A program made the position numbers and the translations under genes. Shown here one piece after another: positions 28,061-37,036 of a stretch of 64,000 bases of DNA; the first letter of the stretch is position 1, and each line of letters starts with the position of its first letter. Source of the DNA: Streptomyces sp. A012304. GTDB taxonomy: Bacteria; Actinomycetota; Actinomycetes; Streptomycetales; Streptomycetaceae. The stretch covers positions 122,452 to 186,451 of the forward strand of contig NZ_BQUN01000012.1 of the NCBI RefSeq assembly GCF_026008495.1, written 5' to 3'. The notes under the pieces are model-generated. The model searched no databases. It was not told the DNA's origin and was given only the letters and a program-made list of their open reading frames with translations.

Positions 28061-30259
28061 TCAGCCGAGCGGGCTCAGGGCGCCGGACCAGATGCCGTAC
28101 GGGACGCTGTCGTCGGCGGTTCCGGCGACGCCGTTCAGCGGCAGTGGTTCGAGGCTCTTGGACAGATCCATGCGGTAGACGACGACCGCCGTGGACACCG
28201 ACTTGTGCGTGCCGACGTACCAGGACGCGGTGTCGTCCTCGGTTGTTCCGGCCTTGCCGGCCACCTCCGCACCGGCCGGCGCGGCCGAGGGATGGGCGGT
28301 GCGGAAGGCGTCGGTGAGCGCGGAGGTGACCTCCTCGGCCACGTCGGCACCGACCGCGCGGCGCGGGGCGGGCAGGTCCAGGGCGACCTTGGAGCCGTTG
28401 TGGGTGATGCGGCGCACCGAGTACGGCTCGGTGTGCTTGCCGGCCGCCGCGAAGGTGGAGTAGCCGCTGGCCATGCGGATGGCGCTGGGCGTGGAGCTGC
28501 CCAGGGACAGCGCGGGCACCTGGGCGCCGATGCTGGAGGGCAGCAGGCCCGCCGCCACGGCGGTGGCGCGCACCTTGGCCAGGCCGGTGTCCATGCCGAG
28601 CTGCATGAACGGCGTGTTCACCGACAGCTCCATCGCCCGGTGCAGCGAGATCGGACCGTACGACCTGTCACCGTCGTTGCTGGCGGAGACCTTCTTGCCG
28701 CTGCGGTCCCAGTACGGCCCCTCCGGGGTGGTCACCGGCACATCGTCGTCGCCGTTGTAGAGGGACTCCCCGGTGACCGGGGCCGCCTCTCCGTCACGGG
28801 TCTTGTGCACGCCGTGCTCCAGACCGGCCGCGTACACGAACGGCATGAAGGCCGACCCGGCCGGGACGGTGGTGGCGTTGGACTCGTTGTAGCCCTGCGT
28901 ACGGTGGTCGGGGCCGCCGTAGACGGCGAGGATCCGTCCGTCGGCGGCCACGGAGGCGGCGCCGTAGTGGGCGGCCTTCGCGTCCTTCGGGTCGTCCTTC
29001 AGGGCCTTCTGACGGGCTTTCGTGACGGCGTCGGTGAGCTGCTCCTCACGCTTCTTGTCGAAGGTCGTGTAGATCTGGTAGCCGCCGAGGTCGAAGTCCT
29101 TGTCGGAGATCTTCGCGGCCTTCTTCGCGTACTGGGAGGCCAGTTCGACCAGGTAGTCGCTCTGCTCACCGGTGTCGTACAGCGGGTTGCTCTTGAGCGG
29201 CTCCGGGAACGTCCTGTAGGTGGCCCGTTCGGCCTTGGACAGCTTGCCGATGTCGACCATCCGGTCGAGGGTCCAGGTCCAGCGTTCCACGGCCCGGGCG
29301 CGGTTGGCGCTGTTCAGGGTCGGGTCGTACAGGCCGGCGCCCTTGAGGAGGGCGGCGAGGAAGGCGGCCTCGCTGGCGTTGAGCCGGCTGACGTCCTTGC
29401 CGTAGTAGGCCTGGGCGGCGCGCTGGATGCCGTAGGTGCCGCGGCCGAACCAGCTGGTGTTCAGGTAGCCCTCGAGGATGTCGTCCTTGCTCATCTGGTT
29501 GTCGAGCTTGAGGGCGATCATCGCCTCGGTGAACTTGCGGCGCAGCGTCTGGTTCTGGTTCAGGTAGACGTTCTTGACGTACTGCTGGGTGATGGTGGAG
29601 CCGCCCTGGGTGTCGCCCTGGCCGACGGTGCGGAACAGGGCGCGGGTGATGCCCTTGAAGGAGACGCCGGGGTCGCTGTAGAAGCTGGCGTTCTCCGCGG
29701 CGAGCACCGCCCAGCGGACGTCCTCGGGGATGTCCTTCAGCGGCATCGCCTGCCGCTGTACCCAGCCGGTGCGGGCCATGGGCGTGCCGTCCGCCCAGAA
29801 GTACACGTTGTCCTGCTGGGTGGCGTAGGTGTTGAGGTTGTCCGGGACGTCGGTGGCCGCGTAGGCGACGACGAGGAACATGGTGCTCAGGCCGAGGCCC
29901 CCCAGGACGCCGCCCAGCCACTGCCGCCAGGAGGGCACCCAGCGCCGCCAGCCGGTACGGCCGGGGCGAGGGTACTGCGGGCGCATCCGGCGGACGTACG
30001 GCGTGAGGCGTGCGAGCAGCGGGGCGAGAAAGACGGCCAGGGGCGCGAGCCGGGCGCGGAGTGAGGGCCGGGGTGCTTTGCGTCGGTTTCCCGAGGTACG
30101 GGGCTTCTCGGATATTCGATGTTCTTCCGTGCCGTCGGGTATGCCCTGTTCGGGTATCCGCAGTTGCATGGTCTCGTCCGCCCGGAATGAGGCGGGGACC
30201 TTCAACTGCATGGTGGCGTCCGGCTCCTGGGGCTCCCCCCCCTGCCCCACCTGGGTCAC
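28061..30259 (-). CDS. class A penicillin-binding protein with altered transpeptidase motif
   Basis: The 732-residue bifunctional wall synthase has a cytoplasmic N-terminal tail with two MQL(K/R)(V/I)P repeats, one membrane helix (about residues 118-140), and a GT51 glycosyltransferase domain (AENASFYSDPG, QGGSTITQQYVKN, DDILEGYLNTSWFG). A transpeptidase domain follows with SVN in MELSVNTPF and KAGT near the end. The S-x-x-K motif reads S469-A-F-M472: Lys has become Met by one base (AAG to ATG), so peptide cross-linking may be lost while glycan synthesis remains. The GTG at 30259 follows GGAGGGAG. Confidence 0.9.
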   Translation of the reverse strand: MTQVGQGGEPQEPDATMQLKVPASFRADETMQLRIPEQGIPDGTEEHRISEKPRTSGNRRKAPRPSLRARLAPLAVFLAPLLARLTPYVRRMRPQYPRPGRTGWRRWVPSWRQWLGGVLGGLGLSTMFLVVAYAATDVPDNLNTYATQQDNVYFWADGTPMARTGWVQRQAMPLKDIPEDVRWAVLAAENASFYSDPGVSFKGITRALFRTVGQGDTQGGSTITQQYVKNVYLNQNQTLRRKFTEAMIALKLDNQMSKDDILEGYLNTSWFGRGTYGIQRAAQAYYGKDVSRLNASEAAFLAALLKGAGLYDPTLNSANRARAVERWTWTLDRMVDIGKLSKAERATYRTFPEPLKSNPLYDTGEQSDYLVELASQYAKKAAKISDKDFDLGGYQIYTTFDKKREEQLTDAVTKARQKALKDDPKDAKAAHYGAASVAADGRILAVYGGPDHRTQGYNESNATTVPAGSAFMPFVYAAGLEHGVHKTRDGEAAPVTGESLYNGDDDVPVTTPEGPYWDRSGKKVSASNDGDRSYGPISLHRAMELSVNTPFMQLGMDTGLAKVRATAVAAGLLPSSIGAQVPALSLGSSTPSAIRMASGYSTFAAAGKHTEPYSVRRITHNGSKVALDLPAPRRAVGADVAEEVTSALTDAFRTAHPSAAPAGAEVAGKAGTTEDDTASWYVGTHKSVSTAVVVYRMDLSKSLEPLPLNGVAGTADDSVPYGIWSGALSPLG

Positions 30260-30501
30260 GATGCGTCTCCCTCCGCTCTGATGTGGTGCTCGCGCAGGCA
30301 GACGTACAGACGTACGAGGGTCTGACATGGTTGCCGTCGAAGCGGCCGCAAACCCTGAATCCCCCCGACCTCGCGGTTCATCGCGGCACCCTCAAATTAC
30401 CAGCGCCCTTCGCAATTTCTCCACATAAGAATTCGACAGATGCCAACACCATCGAAACAGTGGGAGTGCCCGGCAGCGCATATGCGGATTAACCTGTCGG
30501 C

Positions 30502-30723
30502 ATGCCTCGTTACGAGTACCGCTGCCGGACCTGCGGCGACACCTTCGAACTGAGCCGCCCCATGGCGGAGTCCTCCGCCCCCGCCGACTGCCCCGCCGGC
30601 CATGACGACACGGTGAAACTGCTGTCCACCGTGGCTGTCGGCGGCACGGCGAACGCCCCCGCACCCGCGCCCAGGTCGGGCGGGGGCGGGGGCGGCTGCT
30701 GCGGCGGAGGGTGCTGCGGCTGA
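30502..30723 (+). CDS. FmdB-type zinc-ribbon protein
   Basis: The 73-residue protein begins MPRYEYRCRTCGDTFEL, the FmdB regulatory-protein zinc ribbon, with a second Cys in DCPAGH. Its tail is Gly-rich with CC-GGG-CC pairs (GGCCGGGCCG), which may bind further metal. The family is thought to regulate or chaperone metal-dependent systems, without proof in Streptomyces. The 242 bp before it separate it from the divergent penicillin-binding protein gene; I see only promoter-like A/T-rich sequence there (30400-30490). Confidence 0.8.
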   Translation: MPRYEYRCRTCGDTFELSRPMAESSAPADCPAGHDDTVKLLSTVAVGGTANAPAPAPRSGGGGGGCCGGGCCG

Positions 30724-30807
30724 CGGCTCATCAGGCCGGTGGGCGGCGTCACATCGGGCGCCGCTTCCCGGCAATGCGTCCGATGTCACATCGCGTCACG
30801 TCCGGCT

Positions 30808-31617
30808 CTACGGCTGGCGGACGCCCTTGAGGAACTCGCGCAGGATGCGCTCACCGGCCAGGACGCCCCGCTCGGGCAGGGCGGTGACCTGCGGCGCCGT
30901 CCACGCGGCCTCGGCCAGTTCGCCGTGCCCGGGACGCCAGCCCCGGTCGCCGGCCAGCAGCAGGTCGGCGTCCAGCAGGGAGTCACCGGCCGCCAGGGTC
31001 AGCTCGGCGCCGGTGCGGCGGGCCACCTCGCGCACGGCGGCGCTCTTGGTCAGCGGCTTGGGCACGGCGTAGATCTTGCGGCCCTGCAACGACACGGTCC
31101 AGCCGCGGTTCTCCGCCCAGACCGCCAGCTCCTTCACCCACTCCTCGGGCAGCAGCTCGCGCTCCACGACCAGGTAGGCGAACAGGTCCTCGGCGATGCG
31201 CTGCTTGCGCAGCCACAGCGGGTCGGCGTAGGCCGCCAGGTGGGCCTGCACCTCCGCGAGCGGCGCGCACTCGTCGGCCAGCCGCGCGGTCACGCCCGCG
31301 TGCCAGTCCGGGTCGGACACGCCGTCGACCAGCAGATGCCCGCCGTTCGCGGTGATGGCGTACGTCGGCGCCGGGCCCGGGAGATTGATCCGCAGGTACT
31401 GCTTGCGGGTGCGGGTGGTCGTCGGCACGAACACCGCCGCGTCCCCGAGGTCGGTCAGCAGCTGCGCCGCGGTCTCCGTCATGTACGACAGGGGCCGGCT
31501 CTCGTGCACCTCCACGCACAGCAGCCTCGGCGCCCGCGCGTCCGGCATGGTCAGCGCCAGGGCCGCCGCCGAGTAGATGAGCGTACGGTCCAGGTCGCTC
31601 GCCACCAGCACCGGCAT
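30808..31617 (-). CDS. HAD-family phosphatase of the Ter biosynthetic module
   Basis: The 269-residue protein is a HAD-II/Cof-like phosphatase: VASDLDRTLIYS (nucleophile Asp near residue 8), TTTRTRKQY as motif II, KPLTKSAAVREVA with the motif III Lys, and LAAGDSLLDADLL as motif IV. Its ATG overlaps the TGA of the preceding gene as TGATG, so it is translationally coupled to the PRTase-TRSP-StiP-PELOTA protein. Families of this combination occur with ter genes and are thought to make or process a nucleoside-like metabolite (Ter-dependent stress response proposal); the substrate here is unknown. Confidence 0.85.
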   Translation of the reverse strand: MPVLVASDLDRTLIYSAAALALTMPDARAPRLLCVEVHESRPLSYMTETAAQLLTDLGDAAVFVPTTTRTRKQYLRINLPGPAPTYAITANGGHLLVDGVSDPDWHAGVTARLADECAPLAEVQAHLAAYADPLWLRKQRIAEDLFAYLVVERELLPEEWVKELAVWAENRGWTVSLQGRKIYAVPKPLTKSAAVREVARRTGAELTLAAGDSLLDADLLLAGDRGWRPGHGELAEAAWTAPQVTALPERGVLAGERILREFLKGVRQP

Positions 31618-34064
31618 CAGACCGCCACCGCCTTGCCGTCGGCGCCGGTCGCGCCGCGCGTGTACTGAGGGTGGATCAGCCCCACACAGGTGTACGGCAG
31701 ATCGCCGACCTCCTCCACCGGTACCCCTCTCTGCCCGGCGAGCAGCCGGACGTGGTCCAGGTCGGCGCCCGCCCCGGCCCGCGCCAGGATCTTCCAGGGC
31801 ACCCTGCGCAGCAGCACCCGGGTGGTCTCGCCGACGCCGGGCTTGACGAGGTTCACGTCATGGATGCCGTACTCCTCGCTGATGCGCTCCACCGCTGCCC
31901 ATCCTTCCCAGGTCGGCGTGCGGTCACTCGCGAGCAGCTCCTTGACGGCCGCGTCCACCGCGTCCGTGACCTCCGGGAAGCGGGCCGAGACGGCGTCCAG
32001 GAACACGCCCGAGACGTCCGCGCCGGCGAGTTCCCGGTAGAACTTCGCCCCGTGGTAGTCGTCCGGGCCGACCAGGTCGGCGCGCAGGACGGTCCGTGAG
32101 ATCAGGCCCGACACCGTGGAGTTGAGGCACGCGGAGGGGATGAGGAAGTCCTCGCGGGTGCCGTAGGTGCGCACGCAGGAGCCGGGGTCGGCGAGGACCG
32201 CGATCTCCGGGTCGAAGCCGGCCGCCCCGCCCGCCGCCTCGAACTCCTCGATCGCCACGGCCAGTTCCCGGGTGATCGCGCCCTTGCCGGTCCAGCCGTC
32301 GACGAAGACGACGTCCCGCGGGTCGTGGTGCTCGGCCAGCCAGCGCAGCGCGTTGGGGTCGATGCCGCGGCCGCGCACGATGGAGACGGCGTAGTGCGCC
32401 AGGTCGAGGCCGTGCCGGTGCTCGGCCCAGCGGCGCATGAGCACGCCGACCGGGGTGCCGGCGCGGGCCAGGGAGACCAGGACGGGCCGGGGCGACCGCT
32501 CGGCGATCACGGTCTCGGTCACCACGCCCACCGCCTGCGCCAGCCGCGCCGCGGAGGCCTCCAGAGCCGTGTGGAACAGCTCCTGGTACTGCTCGCTGGG
32601 CTGGTATTCCACCGGCAGCGACTCCGCGTAGTGCGCTCCGCCGCTCTGGATGGCCTCCTCGCGCTCCTCGGTCGGCGCCTCCAGCGTCACCTCCGAGAGG
32701 TCCTGGAGCAGCCAGCCGACCTCCTGCGGGGCGTACGAGGAGAAGGCGGGGCCTCGGAGGGGCTCGGGCAGCATGGAGGGCCTTTCGGGGACGTACGGCG
32801 GCTCGGGCACGTACGACGGGACGACCGCGAGGACGACCTGCGGGGTGTGCGCGGCGAGTTGGGCGAGCAGACCGTCGGGGGCGTGCAGGGCGGGCGTGTC
32901 GGCGGTGGAGTCGACGACGGCGACGACCGCGTCGAAGCCGGCGCCCGCGACGTTGTAGGCGTAGCGCTCGCCGGGGCCGTCGGCCGGGTCGTCGTGCGCC
33001 GGGAAAACGATTCGGCTGCGTATGGCGTACCCGGGGTCGTCGACCGCGAGGACGGGCGAGCGGGTGGTGGTGGAGAAGCGCACCTCGGCGTCCGGCGCCA
33101 CCTGCTCCAGCTCACGGGCGAGCCGCAGCGGCGCGTACATCAGCTCCTCGCAGCCGAGCACGAGCACCCGCCGGGCGCCCTCGGGTATCGCCTCGGCGAG
33201 GCGGGCGGCCATCGCGGGCAGCGCGGCCTCCAGCCGGTCGCGGTGCGCGGGCGTGAAGCCGTGGCGGCCGCCGTCGGGCAGGCCGCGGGGCCAGCACAGG
33301 TCGACGCGGGTGAGACGGCCGTAAGGCGGCGGAACCGGGCCGGCCGCGGACTCGTGCCGCGCGACCAGCTCCTGCCCCTTCTCCAGCACCCCCTCCGGCA
33401 GGCGTACGGTGCCCGAGGCCGCCGCCACCAGGTCCACCTTGGCGTCGATCTCCCGCGCGAACCTCTCCAGCCGGCCGGCGTCCGCCGGGGAGCGCATGTC
33501 GACCAGGGCGACGACCACGTACCGTCGGCGCGGGTACCGCTCGTGCAGATCCCGGATCGTGTTCATGACCGTGTTGCCGGTGGAGAACTCGTCGTCGACG
33601 AGGACCAGCGGGCCGTCGCCGACCAGCAGCGCCGGGTCCTCCGGCAGCAGCAGATGGGACGTGGCGTGCGAGTGCGACTCCTCGAAGCCGCCCGCCGGGG
33701 CGACGCCGACCACCGGGCGGCGGGTGGAGTGCAGATAGGGCACCGGGCCGACGCCGTCCGCGACGGAGTGGCCGAGGCCGGTGGCGGTCTCCGCGTAGCC
33801 GAGGACGACCGCGTCGGCGGCCCGCTCGCCCAGCAGCTCGCGCACCCGGCGGCCGAGGGCGAAGCCGTGGCCGTACACCACGGACGGCGACTGCGGGACG
33901 TGCTTGCCCAGCACGTGGGAGACGAGCAGGTGCGCCCGCTTGGGGTTGCGGCGCAGCGCCAGCCCCAGCAGGTCCGTCAGCCTGTCGTCGCCCACGAGCC
34001 GGACCCCGAGCCGCTCGGCGACCCAGCTCCCGGACCAGACCCCGTTGTTCACTGCGTTGTTCAT
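31617..34064 (-). CDS. four-domain PRTase-TRSP-StiP-PELOTA protein
   Basis: The 815-residue protein fuses families that are often separate genes. It has an N-terminal phosphoribosyltransferase with the PRPP loop LVDDEFSTGNT (residues 155-165), a TRSP-type segment (about 280-420, RRVLVLGCEELMYAPLRLA), and a StiP domain (about 455-690, VLVSLARAGTPVGVLMRRW and VFVDGWTGKGAITREL). The last domain is a PELOTA_1 RNA-binding-like domain (about 710-805, GIHDVNLVKPGVGETTRVLLRRVPWKIL). It is first described for ter-linked operons and probably ribosylates a base or base-like compound. It is followed by the coupled HAD gene and preceded at 37 bp by the lyase gene. Confidence 0.85.
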   Translation of the reverse strand: MNNAVNNGVWSGSWVAERLGVRLVGDDRLTDLLGLALRRNPKRAHLLVSHVLGKHVPQSPSVVYGHGFALGRRVRELLGERAADAVVLGYAETATGLGHSVADGVGPVPYLHSTRRPVVGVAPAGGFEESHSHATSHLLLPEDPALLVGDGPLVLVDDEFSTGNTVMNTIRDLHERYPRRRYVVVALVDMRSPADAGRLERFAREIDAKVDLVAAASGTVRLPEGVLEKGQELVARHESAAGPVPPPYGRLTRVDLCWPRGLPDGGRHGFTPAHRDRLEAALPAMAARLAEAIPEGARRVLVLGCEELMYAPLRLARELEQVAPDAEVRFSTTTRSPVLAVDDPGYAIRSRIVFPAHDDPADGPGERYAYNVAGAGFDAVVAVVDSTADTPALHAPDGLLAQLAAHTPQVVLAVVPSYVPEPPYVPERPSMLPEPLRGPAFSSYAPQEVGWLLQDLSEVTLEAPTEEREEAIQSGGAHYAESLPVEYQPSEQYQELFHTALEASAARLAQAVGVVTETVIAERSPRPVLVSLARAGTPVGVLMRRWAEHRHGLDLAHYAVSIVRGRGIDPNALRWLAEHHDPRDVVFVDGWTGKGAITRELAVAIEEFEAAGGAAGFDPEIAVLADPGSCVRTYGTREDFLIPSACLNSTVSGLISRTVLRADLVGPDDYHGAKFYRELAGADVSGVFLDAVSARFPEVTDAVDAAVKELLASDRTPTWEGWAAVERISEEYGIHDVNLVKPGVGETTRVLLRRVPWKILARAGAGADLDHVRLLAGQRGVPVEEVGDLPYTCVGLIHPQYTRGATGADGKAVAV

Positions 34065-34101
34065 GCGTCCCTATGTCGTGAGGCGATGTCGTGAGGTGGG
34101 T

Positions 34102-35268
34102 TCAGCCGGGAATGCCCGCGGCCAGCAGGTCGACGAAACTGACGTCCTCGTGCGCCACGCCGAAGACCTCCGCGCGCAGCATGGTCCGCTCGGCCCAGGC
34201 GCGGTGCGGCTTCACCTCGTTCATCTTGTTCGTGTACGCCGACCTCAGCACTCCCCCGCCGCCGCGCTCCGGCCGCAGGATGTCCGCCGCGTCGCTGTAC
34301 TCCTCGTGACTGACGACGGACAGCGCGTGCACCGCCGGAACGTGCGAGGGGTGGATGCAGGTCTTGCCCAGCAGGCCGTTGGCGTGGTCGAGGGAGATCT
34401 CGCGCAGCAGCCCGTCCATCGCGTGCTCAATCAGCTTCTCACGCAGCTCGACGGCCTGTCCCTCCAGGAAGGGGCTGTGCCGCAGCATCGGCTTGAACAT
34501 GCGCTCGGGGACCCGGAAGTACTCCCACACCGGTCCCGTCACCGTGAAGCCGCTGCCGTCGGCGCGTCCCAGCATGTTCACCACGTCCGCGATGACGGAG
34601 GCGACGATCTGGACGTCGTAGGCGGTCATGTCGGGGGCCCGGCGCAGCCCGTAGGAGGAGCAGAAGTCGGTCACGCCCAGGCGCAGCGCGAGGACCCGGC
34701 TGCGGTACTTCTCCACGGCGCGGGCGATGCCCTCCAGGGCGTCCACCCGCGACTCCCGGTACATCAGCTCGGGCGTCTCCAGCACGGGCATGCCGAACAG
34801 CCGCCGCCCGCTGGCCGCCTCGGCGCCGGCCAGCGCCTCCAGGAAGGGGATGCCGCGCTCCTCGGTGAACTTCGGGAACACGAAGCCGCTGAGCAGCCGC
34901 GCCGCCGGGCCCAGCCGCCGGACCAGGTCGGGGATCTGCTCGGGGGTGCGGACCCGGATGAACAGCAGCGGCACGTCTGCGCCCGGGCGGCCGGCCAGGT
35001 CGGTGAACTGGCGGACCAGGTTCTCCTCGCCCTGCGCCACGTCCTCGTCACCGATGGAGTCCTCCAGGCAGAGCACCATCGACACCACGCCACGCCCGGC
35101 CTGCTTCAGCACGTCCTCCGCCAGCCGGGGCCGGGTGGCCGGGCTGTAGAGGGTGGCGCCCAGGGCCGCGGAGAGCAGCCGGGCGGGAGAGTCCGCGTCG
35201 AACACGCACGGCTCCCGGTGGAAGAGGCGCTGGCGCACCTCAGGGGCGAGGTGCCCGAAATGACGCAT
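34102..35268 (-). CDS. HpcH/HpaI aldolase / citrate lyase beta-like protein
   Basis: The 388-residue TIM-barrel enzyme is of the HpcH/HpaI family. It has MVLCLEDSIGDEDVA (the Mg2+/substrate Glu-Asp), PLLFIRVRTPEQIPD, and FGMPVLETPELMYRE with the second metal Glu, then RLGVTDFCSSYGLRR. It would form or cleave a C-C bond between an acyl group and a 2-oxo acid. It is the first gene of the three-gene minus-strand operon with the StiP fusion and the HAD phosphatase, and diverges from a TerD gene. The ATP-grasp enzyme found in some such operons is not seen nearby. Confidence 0.85.
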   Translation of the reverse strand: MRHFGHLAPEVRQRLFHREPCVFDADSPARLLSAALGATLYSPATRPRLAEDVLKQAGRGVVSMVLCLEDSIGDEDVAQGEENLVRQFTDLAGRPGADVPLLFIRVRTPEQIPDLVRRLGPAARLLSGFVFPKFTEERGIPFLEALAGAEAASGRRLFGMPVLETPELMYRESRVDALEGIARAVEKYRSRVLALRLGVTDFCSSYGLRRAPDMTAYDVQIVASVIADVVNMLGRADGSGFTVTGPVWEYFRVPERMFKPMLRHSPFLEGQAVELREKLIEHAMDGLLREISLDHANGLLGKTCIHPSHVPAVHALSVVSHEEYSDAADILRPERGGGGVLRSAYTNKMNEVKPHRAWAERTMLRAEVFGVAHEDVSFVDLLAAGIPG

Positions 35269-35450
35269 ACATTCCCCCGTGGCACAAGTGATGGCTATGG
35301 ATTCGGCAAGGTGGCCGGTAATAGTACGTAGAGACCGATGTCATGGGTGCCCACCGGGCATGAACTTCAGGTAACGCGGACCGGCACAACCGCGTCGGAT
35401 CCCGTGTACCCGCGTTGTCGTGAGCAGAACGGAGAGGGCAGGATGAGCGC

Positions 35451-36203
35451 ATGACGCACGCCATGCTGAAGGGGTCGAACGTCCCGCTGAAGGCCACCAC
35501 GGTGCGCGCCGTGCTGCGCTGGACACCCGGGCAGGGGGTCCCGGACGTGGATGCCTCGGCGCTGCTCCTCGGCCCCGACGGTCGTGTGCGCTCCGACGAG
35601 GACTTCGTCTTCTACAACCAGCCCCGGCACCCCTCCGGGAAGGTCTGGCGGCTCGGCAAGAAACGGGGCGCCGATGGCCTCACCGATACGATCCAGACAG
35701 ACCTCACCGGTGTCGAGTCCGACGTCAGCCAGATTCTTCTGGTCGCTTCGGCGGACGGCGTCACCTTCGACCGCGTACGGTCCCTCAGCATCCTGCTGTA
35801 CGACGCGGCAGCCGCCGACGGCAAACCGCTGGCCACGTTCGACATCCGTCCGGAGACGGGTGAGGAGACGGCGCTGATCTGCGGCGAGCTGTACCGGCGC
35901 GGGGAGGGCTGGAAGTTCCGCGCGCTCGGCGAGGGCTACTCCAACGGCCTCAAGGGCCTGGCGACCGACTTCGGCATCTCGGTGGACGAGTCGGAGGAGA
36001 CGTCCGACTCCACGCCCAGCCGCTCCCAGCCGCTGCCCCCGGAGCAGCCGACGGGGGCCGTGCCGCAGCAGGCCCCGCCGTCCTACGGCTACCCGGCGAA
36101 CCTGCCGACGTACGGTTACGGCTACCCGGACGCCCAGACCGCCGGGGCGCCGCCCCAGGAGTTCCGTCTGCCGCCGCAGGGGCCGCAGTTCATCGGCCGG
36201 TGA
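35451..36203 (+). CDS. TerD-family protein with Pro/Gln-rich tail
   Basis: The 250-residue protein has a TerD domain (about residues 5-180) with [30 protein letters not shown], an altered metal loop, and [28 protein letters not shown] 70-residue low-complexity tail (Pro, Gln, Tyr, Gly) ends [13 protein letters not shown]. The usual GDNLTGxGxGDDE Ca2+ loop is replaced by a [12 protein letters not shown] stretch, so Ca2+ binding may differ. It diverges from the lyase gene. A tiny out-of-frame ATG-AGC-GCA-TGA overlaps its start. Confidence 0.87.
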   Translation: MTHAMLKGSNVPLKATTVRAVLRWTPGQGVPDVDASALLLGPDGRVRSDEDFVFYNQPRHPSGKVWRLGKKRGADGLTDTIQTDLTGVESDVSQILLVASADGVTFDRVRSLSILLYDAAAADGKPLATFDIRPETGEETALICGELYRRGEGWKFRALGEGYSNGLKGLATDFGISVDESEETSDSTPSRSQPLPPEQPTGAVPQQAPPSYGYPANLPTYGYGYPDAQTAGAPPQEFRLPPQGPQFIGR

Positions 36204-36263
36204 GGAAGAGCACGCGGGGGGCGTGAGAGGGGGACCGGGCGAGGGGCGGCGCCCCGGCGGGCG

Positions 36264-36998
36264 CTACCGCTCCACCTTCGACTTGTATCCCCGGCCCCAC
36301 TGAAGGCCCCACCCGTACAGGCGGTCCAGCTCGCCCTGGAATCCGTACACGAACCGGACCTCGCGCCGTACCAGGATCTCGTCCTTCACGTTCTCGATCA
36401 TCACCACCGCGCAGGACCGGGCCTGGGGGTGCCGCTCGTCGAGGCCTATCTCGATGCGCGGCCCGTTGCTCGGGTACAGCGTGACGATGGCGTGGGTACG
36501 GTCGAACGCCGGCGTCTGGTCGTAGATGTAGACGAACACCAGCAGCCGTTTGATGGCGTCCCGGTGGTCGAGGTTGACGTACATCGTCTCGCCGGACCCC
36601 GACCCGAACCGGTCGTCCCCGGTGAGCTTCACGTACGGCGGGGCGTTGATGTCGCCGAGCAGCCCGCCCAGCGGCTGGACGACGCCCTTGGAGCCGTCGG
36701 CCAGTTCGTACAGGCAGCCCAGGTCGAGGTCGACGTTGACCATGCTCTGGCTGTGTCCTATGACCTCCGGGGGGCGCAGCGCCTTGAAGGGGTGGCGCAG
36801 CAGGCTCTCCCGCTGGCCGCCGCTGAAGTCGGAGGTGCGCATCCGCCAGGTCAGGTTGATCCGCAGGTGCCCGTTGGCGGCGTCCTGTTTGGTGAGGGAG
36901 ACCTGGCTGTGCCGTTTGGTCAGTTCGATCGAGTTGGCCGCGTTGCCCGAGTCGAAGTCGGCGGCCCGGCCGGGCCTAAGTCCGTCGAAGAAGCCCAT
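36264..36998 (-). CDS. TerD/TerA-like tellurium-resistance family protein
   Basis: The 244-residue protein starts MGFFDGLRPGRAADF and has a TerD-like beta-sandwich with NVDLDLGCLYELADGSKGVV, LTGDDRFGSGSGETMYVNLDH and a C-terminal VYGFQGELDRLYGWGLQWGRGY. DDRFGSGSGE is the likely Ca2+ loop. A GTG at 37040 overlapping the TGA of the TerC-family gene (GTGA) would give 14 more residues and translational coupling; the ATG at 36998 is preferred because homologues begin there as I recall. Both genes belong to one minus-strand operon. Confidence 0.8.
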   Translation of the reverse strand: MGFFDGLRPGRAADFDSGNAANSIELTKRHSQVSLTKQDAANGHLRINLTWRMRTSDFSGGQRESLLRHPFKALRPPEVIGHSQSMVNVDLDLGCLYELADGSKGVVQPLGGLLGDINAPPYVKLTGDDRFGSGSGETMYVNLDHRDAIKRLLVFVYIYDQTPAFDRTHAIVTLYPSNGPRIEIGLDERHPQARSCAVVMIENVKDEILVRREVRFVYGFQGELDRLYGWGLQWGRGYKSKVER

Positions 36999-37036
36999 TC
37001 CCGCCCCGCACAGAGCGTTCCTCACCGGGAAGGTGA

